64,000 nt of DNA, from assembly GCA_961205875.1 (NCBI GenBank), contig OY540812.1, forward strand, positions 11,656,001 to 11,720,000, written 5' to 3'. Source of the stretch: Sialis fuliginosa (lineage: Eukaryota > Arthropoda > Insecta > Megaloptera > Sialidae). Below are positions 38,121 through 49,837 of this stretch, piece by piece. The notes beneath the pieces were generated by a model. It ran no database searches and had not been told where the DNA came from. It saw nothing but the letters and a program-made list of their open reading frames with translations. A program made the translations under genes and the position numbers. Position 1 is the stretch's first letter. Each line of letters starts with the position of its first letter.

Positions 38121-39819
38121 AGTTGGTATCCTAAGATTATTCTTTTTTTTCAAAATATCTCGAGATAAACGCGTTAAGTGAAAATTTTATAAAATCATTT
38201 TTTGTAGAAAATTTAATTTTCGATTAGAAATGTCTACAAAAAATTTTGTAGTAAAATATTAATTTACGAAGATATTACAAAATCTTGCTTCCTAAAATTC
38301 TAGCCATAGTCAATTGTTAAGTAAACAGATTAATCTGTAATTAGAGATCAGTGTATTCTTGCCATTTTTGAATGTAGGTGTAGTAATAGATTTTAATATA
38401 TCTGGAAAGAAATTATCACAAACATTTTATTAATTTATTACATTTGTTAAAGGGTAAGCTAACAATAAGTAAATATACAAATACATATACATACATAATG
38501 TAACTGTTGAAATAATCATTTTACATTTAGAAATCTTTAATCATGTAGTTAGTATGGATAAATATTGCTGAATTTAAATGAGAGTTTAGGCTTAACCCTC
38601 TTAAATTATAGGATTAGCATTTAATTTACATGAAAATATACCCTTTGTTGATTTCTAGTCCCTTCGAGATGCAATATTAACTAATTTGTATAATACTTGT
38701 ATTGCAATAAAGGATTCAACAAAGGTCCTCATTTTATTGAGTATAACTCTTTATATAAACACATAACTACTATATAGTAGTGTTTCTCAACCCAAATATA
38801 AATTAATATATATTTATTTTTAACTTTTTTTGTGAACTTAATAATATCACAATAATTAAGAAATGTATATTATGTGAATTAAAAAAAGGTTAATAATTGA
38901 CTCTTTTTCAGCATTTTTTATGGCCCAGTAAAATTTCTCGCAATTCAGAGGTTTAGAAACGCTAGTATATACTATACTTACATATATAAAATTACGTAGC
39001 ACTTTGCTCTGAATTATAATTGTAATATATACTTGGTTTCAGTTTTAATAAGTACCTGTACTTACAAGTGTTTGCAACAACTTTTTATATTACGTATTTT
39101 GCATTTCAACTCAAGATATACCCTGAAAATGATATTATGAAAATACGTTCGGAAATTACAAAATGAATATCATTCCTTTCACACATTTGTATACATTTAA
39201 TAACGTCCGTTCATGCACACTAATTAGTATATTTTTTAATACTTAAAAAATATAAATATTCAGAATAGAAACAAAAAAAAATATCAAAAAGAATACTCTG
39301 TGATTTCGTATTCATTAAGGTATTAGTACATTGAACATTTCTTTTTAATTTAAAAACGTCACAATGGAGAAAACAAAAAACGAGACGAATCAACATTAGA
39401 GTACAAATAAAATAAACAAACGGAACGCAAATGAGAGCAACGAGAAATGTTTTTAAAAAGCACAATACGTTGGCTTCATAAAGGAGGTCATTAGTGGGTG
39501 CCTGATGCTCTAGTGAGCTGATTAGGGGGTGCAAGGGTGAGGTTGTTGTGTTTTCGTAGCCAACATTCACGTGTCTACTCTGTATATGCGCTGCAAACTG
39601 ACATTTTGTGTTTTTTCAGCCTTATTTGTGTTCAGTTCTGAAACTTTTATTTACCGATATTTGTCGTATTCAAAAACATTTTTTTTGTAGACAGGTAGTT
39701 TGAGATTTCGTATTATTAATGGTAATTTGTACATAAAATGAAACGTTGAATATCATTGAGATTTAATATTGCTTAATATTTACTTCTATACAAATTAATG
39801 ATTATATATAATATGCATA

Positions 39820-39936
39820 CTATACTCTATTTCATTTAAGAATGCAGTGGTTGCCGGGGTTTTGACGGTACGAATCGTGCATTTTACCGTCAAAAACTAC
39901 GGCGACCACTGCATTCTTAAATGAAATAGAGTATAG
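39820..39936. repeat. Imperfect hairpin, about 117 bp
   Basis: 39820-39870 pairs with 39885-39936: CTATACTCTATTTCATTTAA and GAATGCAGTGG match their complements exactly, with three or four changes and one single-base indel nearer the loop (GGGGTTTTGACGGTA against TAGTTTTTGACGGTA). The loop contains CGAATCGTGCAT. Looks like a tiny MITE or fold-back. Confidence 0.88.
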
Positions 39937-40025
39937 AATATATCTTTTTCAAATCCAATATATTACATATTTTATAAAACCTGATTTTTAAGAACAAAAA
40001 AGTAAATGATAGTAAAATGCTTTAA

Positions 40026-40813
40026 CCCTTATGTTAATGGATAGGTACCCGTGTACTTTTTTCGATTTCATTCGACGAGTTTTGTATGTAATCATTTTTA
40101 TTTTATTTTATGAGCATCCAGGAATGCCAAGACCCATTTATTGTAACATAATTCTATTTCTTGAAAAAAAAAGTTAAAAAAGTATTTGGAAGTAACAGAT
40201 TTTCGGGCCTAAATTTAAACCAACGTTGGTTAATGGATAAGGCACCCGTGTACCTTAATTCTCTCATTTATGTACCTATTAATTTGAAATTTTGTATACG
40301 GGCGTGCATTGATGACCCAAAAGCAGAAATGATGAAATTAAAAAAAAAATTTAGGACCCTCTCCCATAGACTCAAAAAAAATTTTTCACTTACCCCATGG
40401 AGTGGGGTATCTTTAGATAGGTCTCTTCAAATGCAACAAAAATGAATAAAAGATATAAACAGAATAAAAGAAATTTCTCTATTTTGTAAAAATACAATAT
40501 ATAATATTATTGAAGTACCTTCTACATTGAACGGATGAAACTTATTTTTGATATTGAGCAAAATTAAAATATAAAAACACAACCGTTTGTAAGATCGAAA
40601 ATTTTATACAAATGTAAATAACATTTGCTTTCTATTTACATATTTTCATTAATTTTAAAATATTTACTGTAAAGTCACTAACAATAATATTAAATTTGAC
40701 AACAATAACATTAAACACACCGCACAAAAGTTTAATAGCGTAAATATCAAATCATATGAAGGTACCCGGGTACAAAAAAGCAACGTATAAACATATATCC
40801 ATTAACACAAGGG
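40026..40813. mobile_element. piggyBac-like non-autonomous element, 788 bp, TTAA flanks
   Basis: CCCTTATGTTAATGGATA (40026) and, inverted, TATCCATTAACACAAGGG (ends 40813) agree at 17 of 18 positions and are each bordered by TTAA (40022-40025 and 40814-40817), the target site duplicated by piggyBac transposases. The GGTACCCGTGTAC sub-terminal motif recurs near both ends. The interior 40230-40440 carries a piece of the 7.6 kb dispersed repeat, a nested insertion. The 94-codon frame from 40161 runs across both and is not a gene. Confidence 0.82.
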
Positions 40814-43800
40814 TTAAACAAAGTACGGTTCTATTTGACAAATATCAATAGTCATATGTTCAAATTACAAAGCTCACTCTTTCTGAAGAAACTAATAAAA
40901 CTAGTTAAGCCAGATAAGAAGAAATTATAGTAAAGATTTTGAGTTTTATCTCATTAAATAGTTGAAATGCCAAGTTAAAGTTCATTCAATATCTAAAGAC
41001 TGAAGAGGAGCAATATCATGGGCCAACAACTTCTACTGGTTAGAAAACCTGCCGGCTAACTTATCCGAGAAAACTAATTTACCGCCAGATTTTTCCTGTG
41101 GGGTTTAAACATAAAAATTACTCTTCGCTCGCTGCAGATTTATATTATGCATTTAGTATGATACTTTTGCTTGTTTCAACTAATTTGGAGAGTGATTATA
41201 TGAAGTTTTTTAAAACTACATAGTATTAAACTGAAATATGGTAATTTAAAAATAATAATTAATGACTTTTTTACCAAAATAATAAATAAAACATGTATTA
41301 AAAATATCTGCAAGTAAATAATCTATACTGAAAAAATAATACTTTTTGTAATGAAACAATGCGTTTCACATAAATTAATATATTCCCCTAACTCTACAAG
41401 CATAAATAAATTTTGTAATTATAACTAATTAATAAGAAAGTTCTAAGAAACGTAGTATTAATTATATATATTTTAATTCCTGTATTACTTTAAGATTATA
41501 CAATTACGAACTAAACATAAAAAGCGATAAAATATTTACAGTAATTAATAATAAATTTTAAATATTCCAAAGTGCATCAAATCCTGCTATATAAAAGGTA
41601 ATTATAAAGATTGTAGATTCAACGCTAGCCTTATTAAAACTAGATATGCATGCCGACTATTTGACCTCGGTAAAATATTAACTCCAGGAGGGTTAATTTA
41701 ATTTAGCGAGTCGGGTTTTAATTTTGAAATTGCGCAAGATAATATGATAAAGAAAACAAGCTAAACCATGTGCGTCCAGAATTATCTGATTTATACAGGA
41801 AAAACATAAAACATTTTATATCCACGAAGTCATTTTGTTCTGATTTAAAATGTATGAAATAAAGCTATAAATGATATTTTCTTTAAATATTTTCGGGGAA
41901 GGTGAAAAGTATATTTCATATATTGTTGTATAGAATCGACTTTATTTTTTTATAAATTAATAATTTCATAAATATTTTAATATATTGTTTTTGTATGTTA
42001 TTTCGATTTCTATAATGTAGGTACACAAAGGTATACATAATTTTAATATAAAATATTTGTGTAAAAGTAAGATGTGTAATTTTTCTAATATTTATGATTT
42101 AGCCAGAAAGAATTTTTTAAATAAATAAATTAGAATCACCCACACTGTTCACTCTTAATATTACGTATAAGAAAGTTCTATGGTACCTATGGCAAACACG
42201 AACACTGTTCAATCTCTTTAATACGTATAAGAAAGTCCCATGACACTCATGGTAGATATTTCTTCTCTGTTATGAACCATTTGAAAAATTTCATATATAT
42301 GGGTATAAGAAAGTAAAAATTACGTATCATGTTATTTTAAAATAAAAAGTATTTAATCATGTTTTCATTAAGAAAAGTACACTAAAAAAACAGCTTGAAT
42401 ATAAATTTAGCTCGATCTAAAATAAACTGAAACTAAATAAACAACGTCAGAAATTTTGAATATATATTATACGATGTCCCCTGTACAAAGTTTGTAAAAT
42501 ATAGTATACCGTTAGTACAGATGAGTTATGTCTCTATTACCTTGTATATAACACTGTGATCTGAAGATTATGTAACGTAGCTTGGAGCTACATCCATCAG
42601 CGTGCGCTGTGGGACGAAGTGTTGCAGACAACCGCTGGTGGCGCTAGTAACGCCGCAGCAGCCACCTAGTGGCAACATTGCGCACTATAATCGAACGCGC
42701 CATGGGAGTCATTAAGCTAGATGTGTATAATACACGCTCGGTTTTTTCTAATGAAATATGATACAGGTATATTTACTCACCGTGGTTGTACTAAGTTTTT
42801 TTATAAACATGCTTTAATTACAATATTAAGTTACTTAATTAAAACTTTCTGTTATGTTTCACTATTTTTCGTTCGTTTGAAGCGGTATCAGTATGATGTT
42901 ATAATTATGACGTGATTAATTATTGGAAACTGGACAACTTATTTTCATAAAGCTGTAATTCTAGTTATAGTAAAATTCATTTGCATGTGTACTGTCAGAG
43001 ATACTAATGATCGAACCAACAAAGCCATTATGAAGTAGAAAAATAATTAACTTTGTGTTAAATAAGGTACTAACACCAGTCTTGGATATGACCCCAGTAA
43101 TGGCTATTTTTTAATTAAATGTTCTGAATTAGAAATATTTGTTGATATTTGATTACTAACATTTCTGAATATTAATCTATATACACTTAACTGTCTTACA
43201 TCGTGATTTGATGACAATCGACCATTAGGTGTCAAAATGGTGGACATTTAAACTAATTATTAGTATAATTTATTTATTAATTATTATATTATTATTGCAA
43301 CTGCTTTAAATTGTTTCAAATTTGACTATTCTTTCTATTATATCTTTTGTGTCGTAGTACTTATTATTTTGTAATAATTAGCAAGAGTCCATCACGCGTG
43401 CTCATTACTGATTTACCTTTGCCATAGGCTATAATTTAAAAAACAATCTATATTTGTGGACTTTGGTAATTAAATTGATTAAATAAAGAGCTACTTGTTT
43501 TATTAGTAACATGAGTTCATAAGAATTACAAAAAAGAAATACGTTAATCACAAAAACAGTAAACCTTGCACTTATAGCGGCCATAACTGGTGCCAGTAAC
43601 TTACCTGCTTCCAAACTTGCTAACTAAAATTATAATACAAAAAGAATCGTATACACGTATGTATATTCTTTTTATGTACTATTTGAACTTATACGATTGC
43701 GACTTGAATATTTAAATCAAAACTGCAATACACATTCTCATATTTCTACAGCATAGCACACTTGACAAAATTAAAACATAAAACCCGGTACTTTATGCGA

Positions 43801-45770
43801 GAAATAAGTCCGTATATACATGCACTTACATAAATCTTAAAAAGTTAATAAAGAAAAGATCAAAATACGAAAAGTGGCCGTATAAAAAGTAAATATATGT
43901 TCCATTCTAAGAGCGCGGGAAGTAAATTTAAATAAATAACACGTTCTCTGAGCGAAAAAGAAAAACATTGAAGCTAGTGAAAAAGTCAGCGAATGTAAGC
44001 TACCAGGTAACTCGAGATACATTATGGGCAACGAATATAGCTCCGGTGCATTTGGAAAACAATGACAGGCTATTAGGTAACCGATATCTAGAAAGAGATG
44101 CAAATCTGCTTCACAAGTATTCTCAAATAACTGCGCATGGGTAATCGCGGAAAGGTCCTTTTTGCGCTCTGGAACGTCCGTTTTAAAATGCGGTTACGAA
44201 CATTTTTTCCTCTCTGTGTATAAAGCTTTTAAATAATGTAAAATATCGAATGCCGGTGTTTTCCTTTTCCTTACTTACAAAAAATGAATAATTTAAAAAA
44301 ATTAAAATACAGTTTCACATAAACTATAAAGGTGAAAAATGTCTTCTTGTTTTTCAGGAAAATAATATCATTTCCTATAATTTGACATAGCTGTAATATT
44401 TTTTAATTGTACAAATACATGGTGTAGAACTTAAAAATTTTGGTCAAGTATGACAATCATAATATAAACTAAAATCAGTTCTTACAAATTATAAATAAAA
44501 TGCAGAAAATAGGTTAAATTGGAATTTTTTAAAACTTGATTAATATTTTAAGGGAAGCTTTTTAAATTCTATAACTTACTTTCAAAGTTAGAACTTTAGT
44601 AATCAGGGTTCATTTAATGTCAAAATTAAATTAATAAGTTATAGAACAATCCAAAGTATCATATTTTCTGTAATTAATTAAATTAATTTAAAACTAATGG
44701 CTAATTTTGATCAAGCTTCAAATGCCGTAGTATTAACAGGATATTTGAATATATTAAAAATAATATTAACTATATACTTATGATTCTTAGTAGCGAAAAA
44801 ACATGTAGTTCTGAACTAATGTACTACCATTAAACTTAATTTTTTTTCTTATGTATGTATAATTACTTTACAACATCGATCATCAAGTTTGCTACGTTAT
44901 TCCTTTGTTATTATGTATATGAATATTTAAAAAACTTCTTAGAATGAAACTGCTATACCTATAAACTTAAATTGCATGCTTAAATAATAATGTTTCACAC
45001 AACTTAAGAACCTCATGTTATGTCTGTTGATTATAAAGATAATCCAAATAAAAGTGAACATTCATGTTTTGTGTTTTGTCTAGACAATGCACAATCTGTC
45101 TTTCCTGGCTGTGATATTCAGAAAATAAATGACCTTTGTACATTTATGTTCACTTGTAGTTTGCTATGGTTCTAGAATTAATACCGTTTACCTTGTCCTG
45201 AGTTTCAAACATGAATGTATTATAATATGAGTAATGTGTGTATTTGACTTTTCTTGTAACTTAAAAAAGTTAAATGGATTTAGAAAATTTTAGAACTTTG
45301 ATTTAATTTGTTATTTTGTTATATAATTTTACGTAGTATTAGAGTTTTGATTTTATGAATTTATATTTAAAATATAAACATTCTCTCAAAGCAAAATACG
45401 TCGCATTTAACATTGTAAAAATATCGTACATACATTCAAAGAGAATGAAATTAAATTGAATAGTTGGAAAACACTGTTATAAAATAAAATTTATGAAGGT
45501 AGTTCACGAAAACGTACATACATTTCAAATTACTAGCAATAAATTGTCGCAGTTTTATATTTTACTGCACAAATGGGACTGCTTAAGACAGACATTATAT
45601 GTGGTTAGATTGCTTCAACAAAATAGTCAATTATAGAATCGTATGTATGTACGTACATCAGTTTAAGTTCATATAAAGCGCCTATGTTTCTTTAGAACAA
45701 AGAAAATGTATTCATAATAATAATATTATACATAAAGATAAGAAAACATGTTTGGTAAATATCAATCATA
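40814..45770. other. AT-rich intronic DNA with scattered repeats and islands
   Basis: No gene supported. 42120-42320 carries duplicated 'TACGTATAAGAAAGTYC' blocks related to 17.6 kb. 42590-42720 is the GC-rich CTCF-like patch listed separately. 43990-44220 is a more complex island (ATTATGGGCAACGAATATAG, AACTGCGCATGGGTAATCGC). Confidence 0.4.
42636..42674. promoter_or_regulatory. Pair of CTCF-like motifs, candidate insulator
   Basis: TGGTGGCGCT at 42636-42645 matches the GGTGGCGC core used by insect CTCF, and CCACCTAGTGGCA at 42662-42674 fits the wider CTCF consensus at most positions. Both lie in a GC-rich patch of about 130 bp inside AT-rich intron. Inference from motif only. Confidence 0.28.
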
Positions 45771-46236
45771 CGTACAGTCGCATGCAAAAGTGGTCGACCA
45801 GTTTTCATTCAAACATGCTTATCACAAACTTAGAAGGCTCCTCTCATTTGATTATTATAATATTCAAATCATTTGTCCATGTACCAAACAAAGACAAATA
45901 TTTTAAAATTTATTTGCTAGATAAAAAAGTACTCTTCGTTTATGGTATTCATATATATTTGTGCGATTAAATTATTATGTAATCTATTAAAAACTGTACA
46001 AGTAAATGTTGAGGCAATAAATATTTAATATTCCGAATTTTAATATTTAAATATGTTAAACTTGATATAAAATTAATTAATGAATTAGACGTATATTTGT
46101 GTTTTTATTTAAAATTATGTAACTATAAACTCCGCCCTAGAAAAAGATAACCGATGATGTTTGTCTTAATGTTTCGAATCTGTTGTAAGCGATTCTGACC
46201 TTTAGGTTCGCAGACAACTTCTGAAGCCCATAGTAC
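45771..46236 (+). repeat. Older dispersed repeat, uninterrupted copy
   Basis: Matches 25871-26638 without the 332 bp insertion, so it serves as the empty site (GTCTTAATG near 46163). It carries an extra 40 bp block near 45812-45850 not in the other copy. Confidence 0.8.
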
Positions 46237-46325
46237 ATATGAATCAATTTTGTTATTAAATATAATAAACTATACGCACGGAAACATAAAAATATTTTCT
46301 ACTTGAACAGAAAAGTTACGTTTTA

Positions 46326-47221
46326 TCCTTAATATATATAAAGCTCAACGTCTCTCTGTCTGTCTGTCTGTCTGTATGTCTGTCTGTCTGTCCGTTAGTT
46401 ACCTTATCACTCGAGAACCACTTATCCGATTTACGAGTTTTTTTTTTTAATTCATAGGTACGTTCTCTGGCCAGGTTATAGGCTATATTTTTTTACGTTA
46501 GGTAACATAACAACAAAGCAGTGACGATAATAGTAAATCAAGTCGGAAAAAATTTTGCCGTCGGCGCGCTGTTTTGTAATACGCTGCCTAAACCGTTCAA
46601 TATAGAACAAAATAATGTATTAAAGAATTGTGTAGAATCAAAAGTTCTACAATTAAGTCAGCGACACGATATGTCTAACTTTTATATTTAAGCCACAATA
46701 ACTGCTTTTATGTTACAAAAAAAACATAAAATATTTGGGTTTTGTTTACATGGACTTATGACCTGCAAAACATTAATCCTTATCGAAATAAATGATTTCA
46801 TCGTCATAAGTACTTAATGTAGATATAGTTTGCCATTTACAGCATCCAATTTGGTCGTATAGTTTAGAAAATATCTTAAAATATATTTATAAAGGTAACA
46901 TTTTAAATGTATGGTGTCGTGCCGCATCGAAGCGATGTACATCAGACTGGATTCGCTTACGTTCGGTAGATATTCGGAGTCCCTCGGCTGACGTTTGAGT
47001 TAATTTTGTTTTCAATAATTAACATTTAAATTTAAACAGAACACAAATTATTTGTACTTTTTTCTTCTGATTCGTTTTTGTTAGGTAATTTAGGTATTGA
47101 TAAATTATTATTACAATAATAACTAATCGTGTTTGTACTTAATTAATTAAACTATATTTTTCAAAAATCCTAAACAATAATTCCGTAGTCTACGCGAGCG
47201 AAGCCGCGTGGGCCCAGCTAG
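46326..47221 (+). mobile_element. Non-autonomous Helitron, 896 bp
   Basis: Starts TCCTTAATATATATAAAGCT after an A and ends CTAG (47218-47221) before a T, the A/T insertion site of Helitrons. A hairpin ACGCG-AGCGAAGC-CGCGT (47192-47209) stands just upstream of the CTAG end, as expected. A TGTC microsatellite (46357-46392) lies behind the 5' end. The first third matches the inverted copy at 48686-49009 (TCGAGAACCAC, CTGGCCAG, GTAAATCAAGTCGGAAAAA). No Rep/helicase frame. Confidence 0.82.
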
Positions 47222-48490
47222 TTATTTATAAAATAGACAATTAAAATAATTTAATTAAATTATAGTTTGTTAAGATTGGGTTATACTTACTTCTAGTTAC
47301 TTTTAATATTAATAGGATACATATACGTAAAAACGTTAATTATAGGTACCTACAAATAAATAAAAATTATAAAACATATTTTTAGAACTATCTGGACGAT
47401 CTATATGTATTTTTTAATTAATATCACCTCTTTAGACAAATATGAAATATCGAAAACAGTTTTATAAATTAACTTTAGAAGCCTAGAATATTTTAAAGAT
47501 ATTCAGTAAATTCATATAAATATACACTTATAAACAAAAACACTACAATAATATTATCCACATTTTTTTCATATGTATTATCTACGTGTACCGATTTAAA
47601 AAACAACAGACATGTGTACCATTTTATTTTATAACTATTTTAAGTACTATTATTTATCAACCAAGAACGGACACATTGGTAAAACAGAAACCGTATCTAA
47701 ACAACAATACAAAACTAAAAGAGAAACCAAGACGTTATCGTTATCTAGAAGCCATCTGTGTGTCTCGGGCAGAAAAAGGTCATCATTCTTGTGGTCCACA
47801 AATATATTGATATAAAACACAGATGATATTGGCAGCACGGAGAGCTCTCAGAAAATATGATAGGCTATTTGTTAGCTCCATAATCAGATCAGCAGTTTCC
47901 ATCGTGTACTCACTCTCTCTCGCCGGTGTGCCTACGGCAAGGTTTTGCCATTTTTGAGCTATGTTTTTTCTTCTTATTCTTCTTCTGCTTCTCGACGAGA
48001 CGAAATCATGTTTATTCTATACAAACACGATGCTTTTATCTTTCTCACACGTACTTGTCTCGATATGTGCATAACATGTATAATGTTTGTAGAATATATA
48101 TGCAGTATTTGTTTTTGTAATAATACCTGAATTAAGTAGTTTTGCTATTGATATCCGAAAAAAATTTAGATTAATTTTTTTATCTTTTTATAAGTTTTTT
48201 AATATTAAAAAAAAGTAGGTAGATAATAAATACAACTTTGGCTATTAACTGTTGTTATATCTTCTATTTTTGTTGTTGATTTAATTAAATCGGAAATTAA
48301 AAGAAAAATAACATTTTCTTAAAGTTTATCTACTTAATAATGTACCAATAATATTGCATAAACATAGTTTATATATTTACTACGATGAGCTGAAAAGTCT
48401 TTGGCCTGATATACATATGGCGACATAAACAAGAAATCTTTATGCTTCCCATAGAGTATAGAATACCAATCTTAACTAGGATACTGTCTA
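47222..48490. other. AT-rich intronic DNA
   Basis: No gene supported; several overlapping short frames near 47.6-48.1 kb are mutually contradictory. 47870-47950 (CTCTCTCTCGCCGGTGTGCC) is briefly GC-richer. Confidence 0.4.
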
Positions 48491-48666
48491 TTTATAGATG
48501 CGCAATGTTAGGATAAAAATAAATATCAAATGAACAAGGGATTGCATTGGGTCGATATAAGCTTTTTGGATAACAAAAATAGTATTGTCAGTATTTATTG
48601 TCTGCGGTAGTATAAGTTTAATATTGTTTTCATCTTTATTGAAAACATACATTCAATTAAATTAGA
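48491..48666 (+). repeat. Dispersed repeat B, copy 1
   Basis: Nearly identical to 55380-55562 in the same orientation: ATAGATGCGCAATGTT, GGGTCGATATAAGCTTTTTG, AACAAAAATAGTATTGTCAG and CTGCGGTAGTATAAGTTTAA. About 180 bp; ends close to the Helitron copy that follows. Confidence 0.88.
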
Positions 48667-48685
48667 ATATATATTTATATATCCA

Positions 48686-49009
48686 CTAACGGACTTGCCC
48701 CGGCTTTGTACGGGAGTTAAAATTTCACCCCCTGTCTCATATAGAGGAATGTAATCAGTTTCATTAGATCCGGTGGGAAAAATACTCGCATATATAGGAG
48801 TCGAGATATTTACGATTTTTCCGACTTGATTTACTATTCTCGTCACTGCTTATTCCTTATGTTACCTAATGCAACAAAATATATCCTGTAATCTGGCCAG
48901 ATGAATTTAAAAAAAACATTAATTGGATGTGGTTCTCGAGTTATAAGCATACAAACGGACAAACAGACAGATAGAGAGACGTTGAGATTTATAATATATT
49001 TATTAGTGA
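48686..49009 (-). mobile_element. Non-autonomous Helitron, inverted shorter copy
   Basis: On the minus strand it starts TCACTAATAAATATATTATA (from 49009) and ends GTTAG before T (48686), a one-base variant of CTAG, preceded by CCCGTACAAAGCCGGGGCAA, the GC-rich hairpin region common in such elements. Its front half matches the 46.3 kb element. About 324 bp. Confidence 0.7.
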
Positions 49010-49837
49010 TGTAACGAATGTATGATTTTAAACATTCGCGAATGCGAATGCGAATATGAGCGGCCGACATTCGCGAATGCGAATGCGAATATTGACTTTT
49101 TTTTTATATTTTTATGCCCGGTATTATAAAGAAATTGCATGGGTGCAAATTTGCATGGTAGCGTGGTAGTTTTTTCATATTAAAATAGGTATTTAAAAAA
49201 TGTTTATATTTATCAATTAAAACTCATTACTTTGTAATTTTATATTATAAATAATTTAATAAATGTTGATTCGTTGATTAGTATTTTTTTGTTTTGTATT
49301 CCTAATCATTAATTAATTTTATCATTTATTTCCTTTCTTTTGATATAATGGATAATTTAAAAAACTTAATTATTATTTGAAAATTTGTTTAAGATGTACT
49401 AAATACATATATCTCAAGACAGATACTTAATTTTTGGGTTTTTAAAATAGAATATTATAAAAACTTTTTATTGCTATGAAAATATTAATTAAGAAACTGT
49501 CAACTATTGTCTGCTTAATACAGAAAAGAGTACTATATTAGAAGAAATTAACGGTATGGAGAACCATACATGAGTTCTATGTTCCATAATATTTTTTTTT
49601 ATATTTAAAATTATTTTTATTATAACTTTTCTTTTTCTTATTTTTTCGCTTTTAGGGGGGGGGGGGGGGGGCATGTAAAAATAAATGTTGATTGTTATTA
49701 AGTTCTAAAAAATAATTATTTAATATAATAGATAAAAAAATATTTTTTTTATTACAAAAAGAAGTAATATTCGCAAAAATATTCGCACTTTTTCTTGCGA
49801 ATGTTAAAAAATGTGCGAATGCGAATATTCGTTACAT
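49009..49837. mobile_element. hAT-like element with (GCGAAT) subterminal repeats
   Basis: ATGTAACGAAT at 49009-49019 is inverted exactly at 49827-49837 (ATTCGTTACAT). Repeated CGAATGCGAATGCGAATA blocks lie inside both ends. TAGTGATGTAACGAAT resembles known hAT termini, but no 8 bp duplication is clear because a Helitron abuts the left end. Inside lie a TGCCCGGTATTATAAAG terminus (49116, relative of the 26.2 kb element) and a 17 base poly(G) tract (49655-49671). No transposase frame. Confidence 0.55.

Noticed and set aside
39220-39570. 116-codon minus-strand frame
   Set aside because: Low-complexity F/L-rich text from A/T-rich DNA, no domain, no splice context.
40161-40445. 94-codon + strand frame
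   Set aside because: Lies inside the piggyBac-like element and crosses a nested dispersed repeat; lysine-rich because of A runs; no domain.
49655-49671. Poly(G) tract as a transposon end
   Set aside because: No matching inverted end found nearby; it lies inside the hAT-like element.
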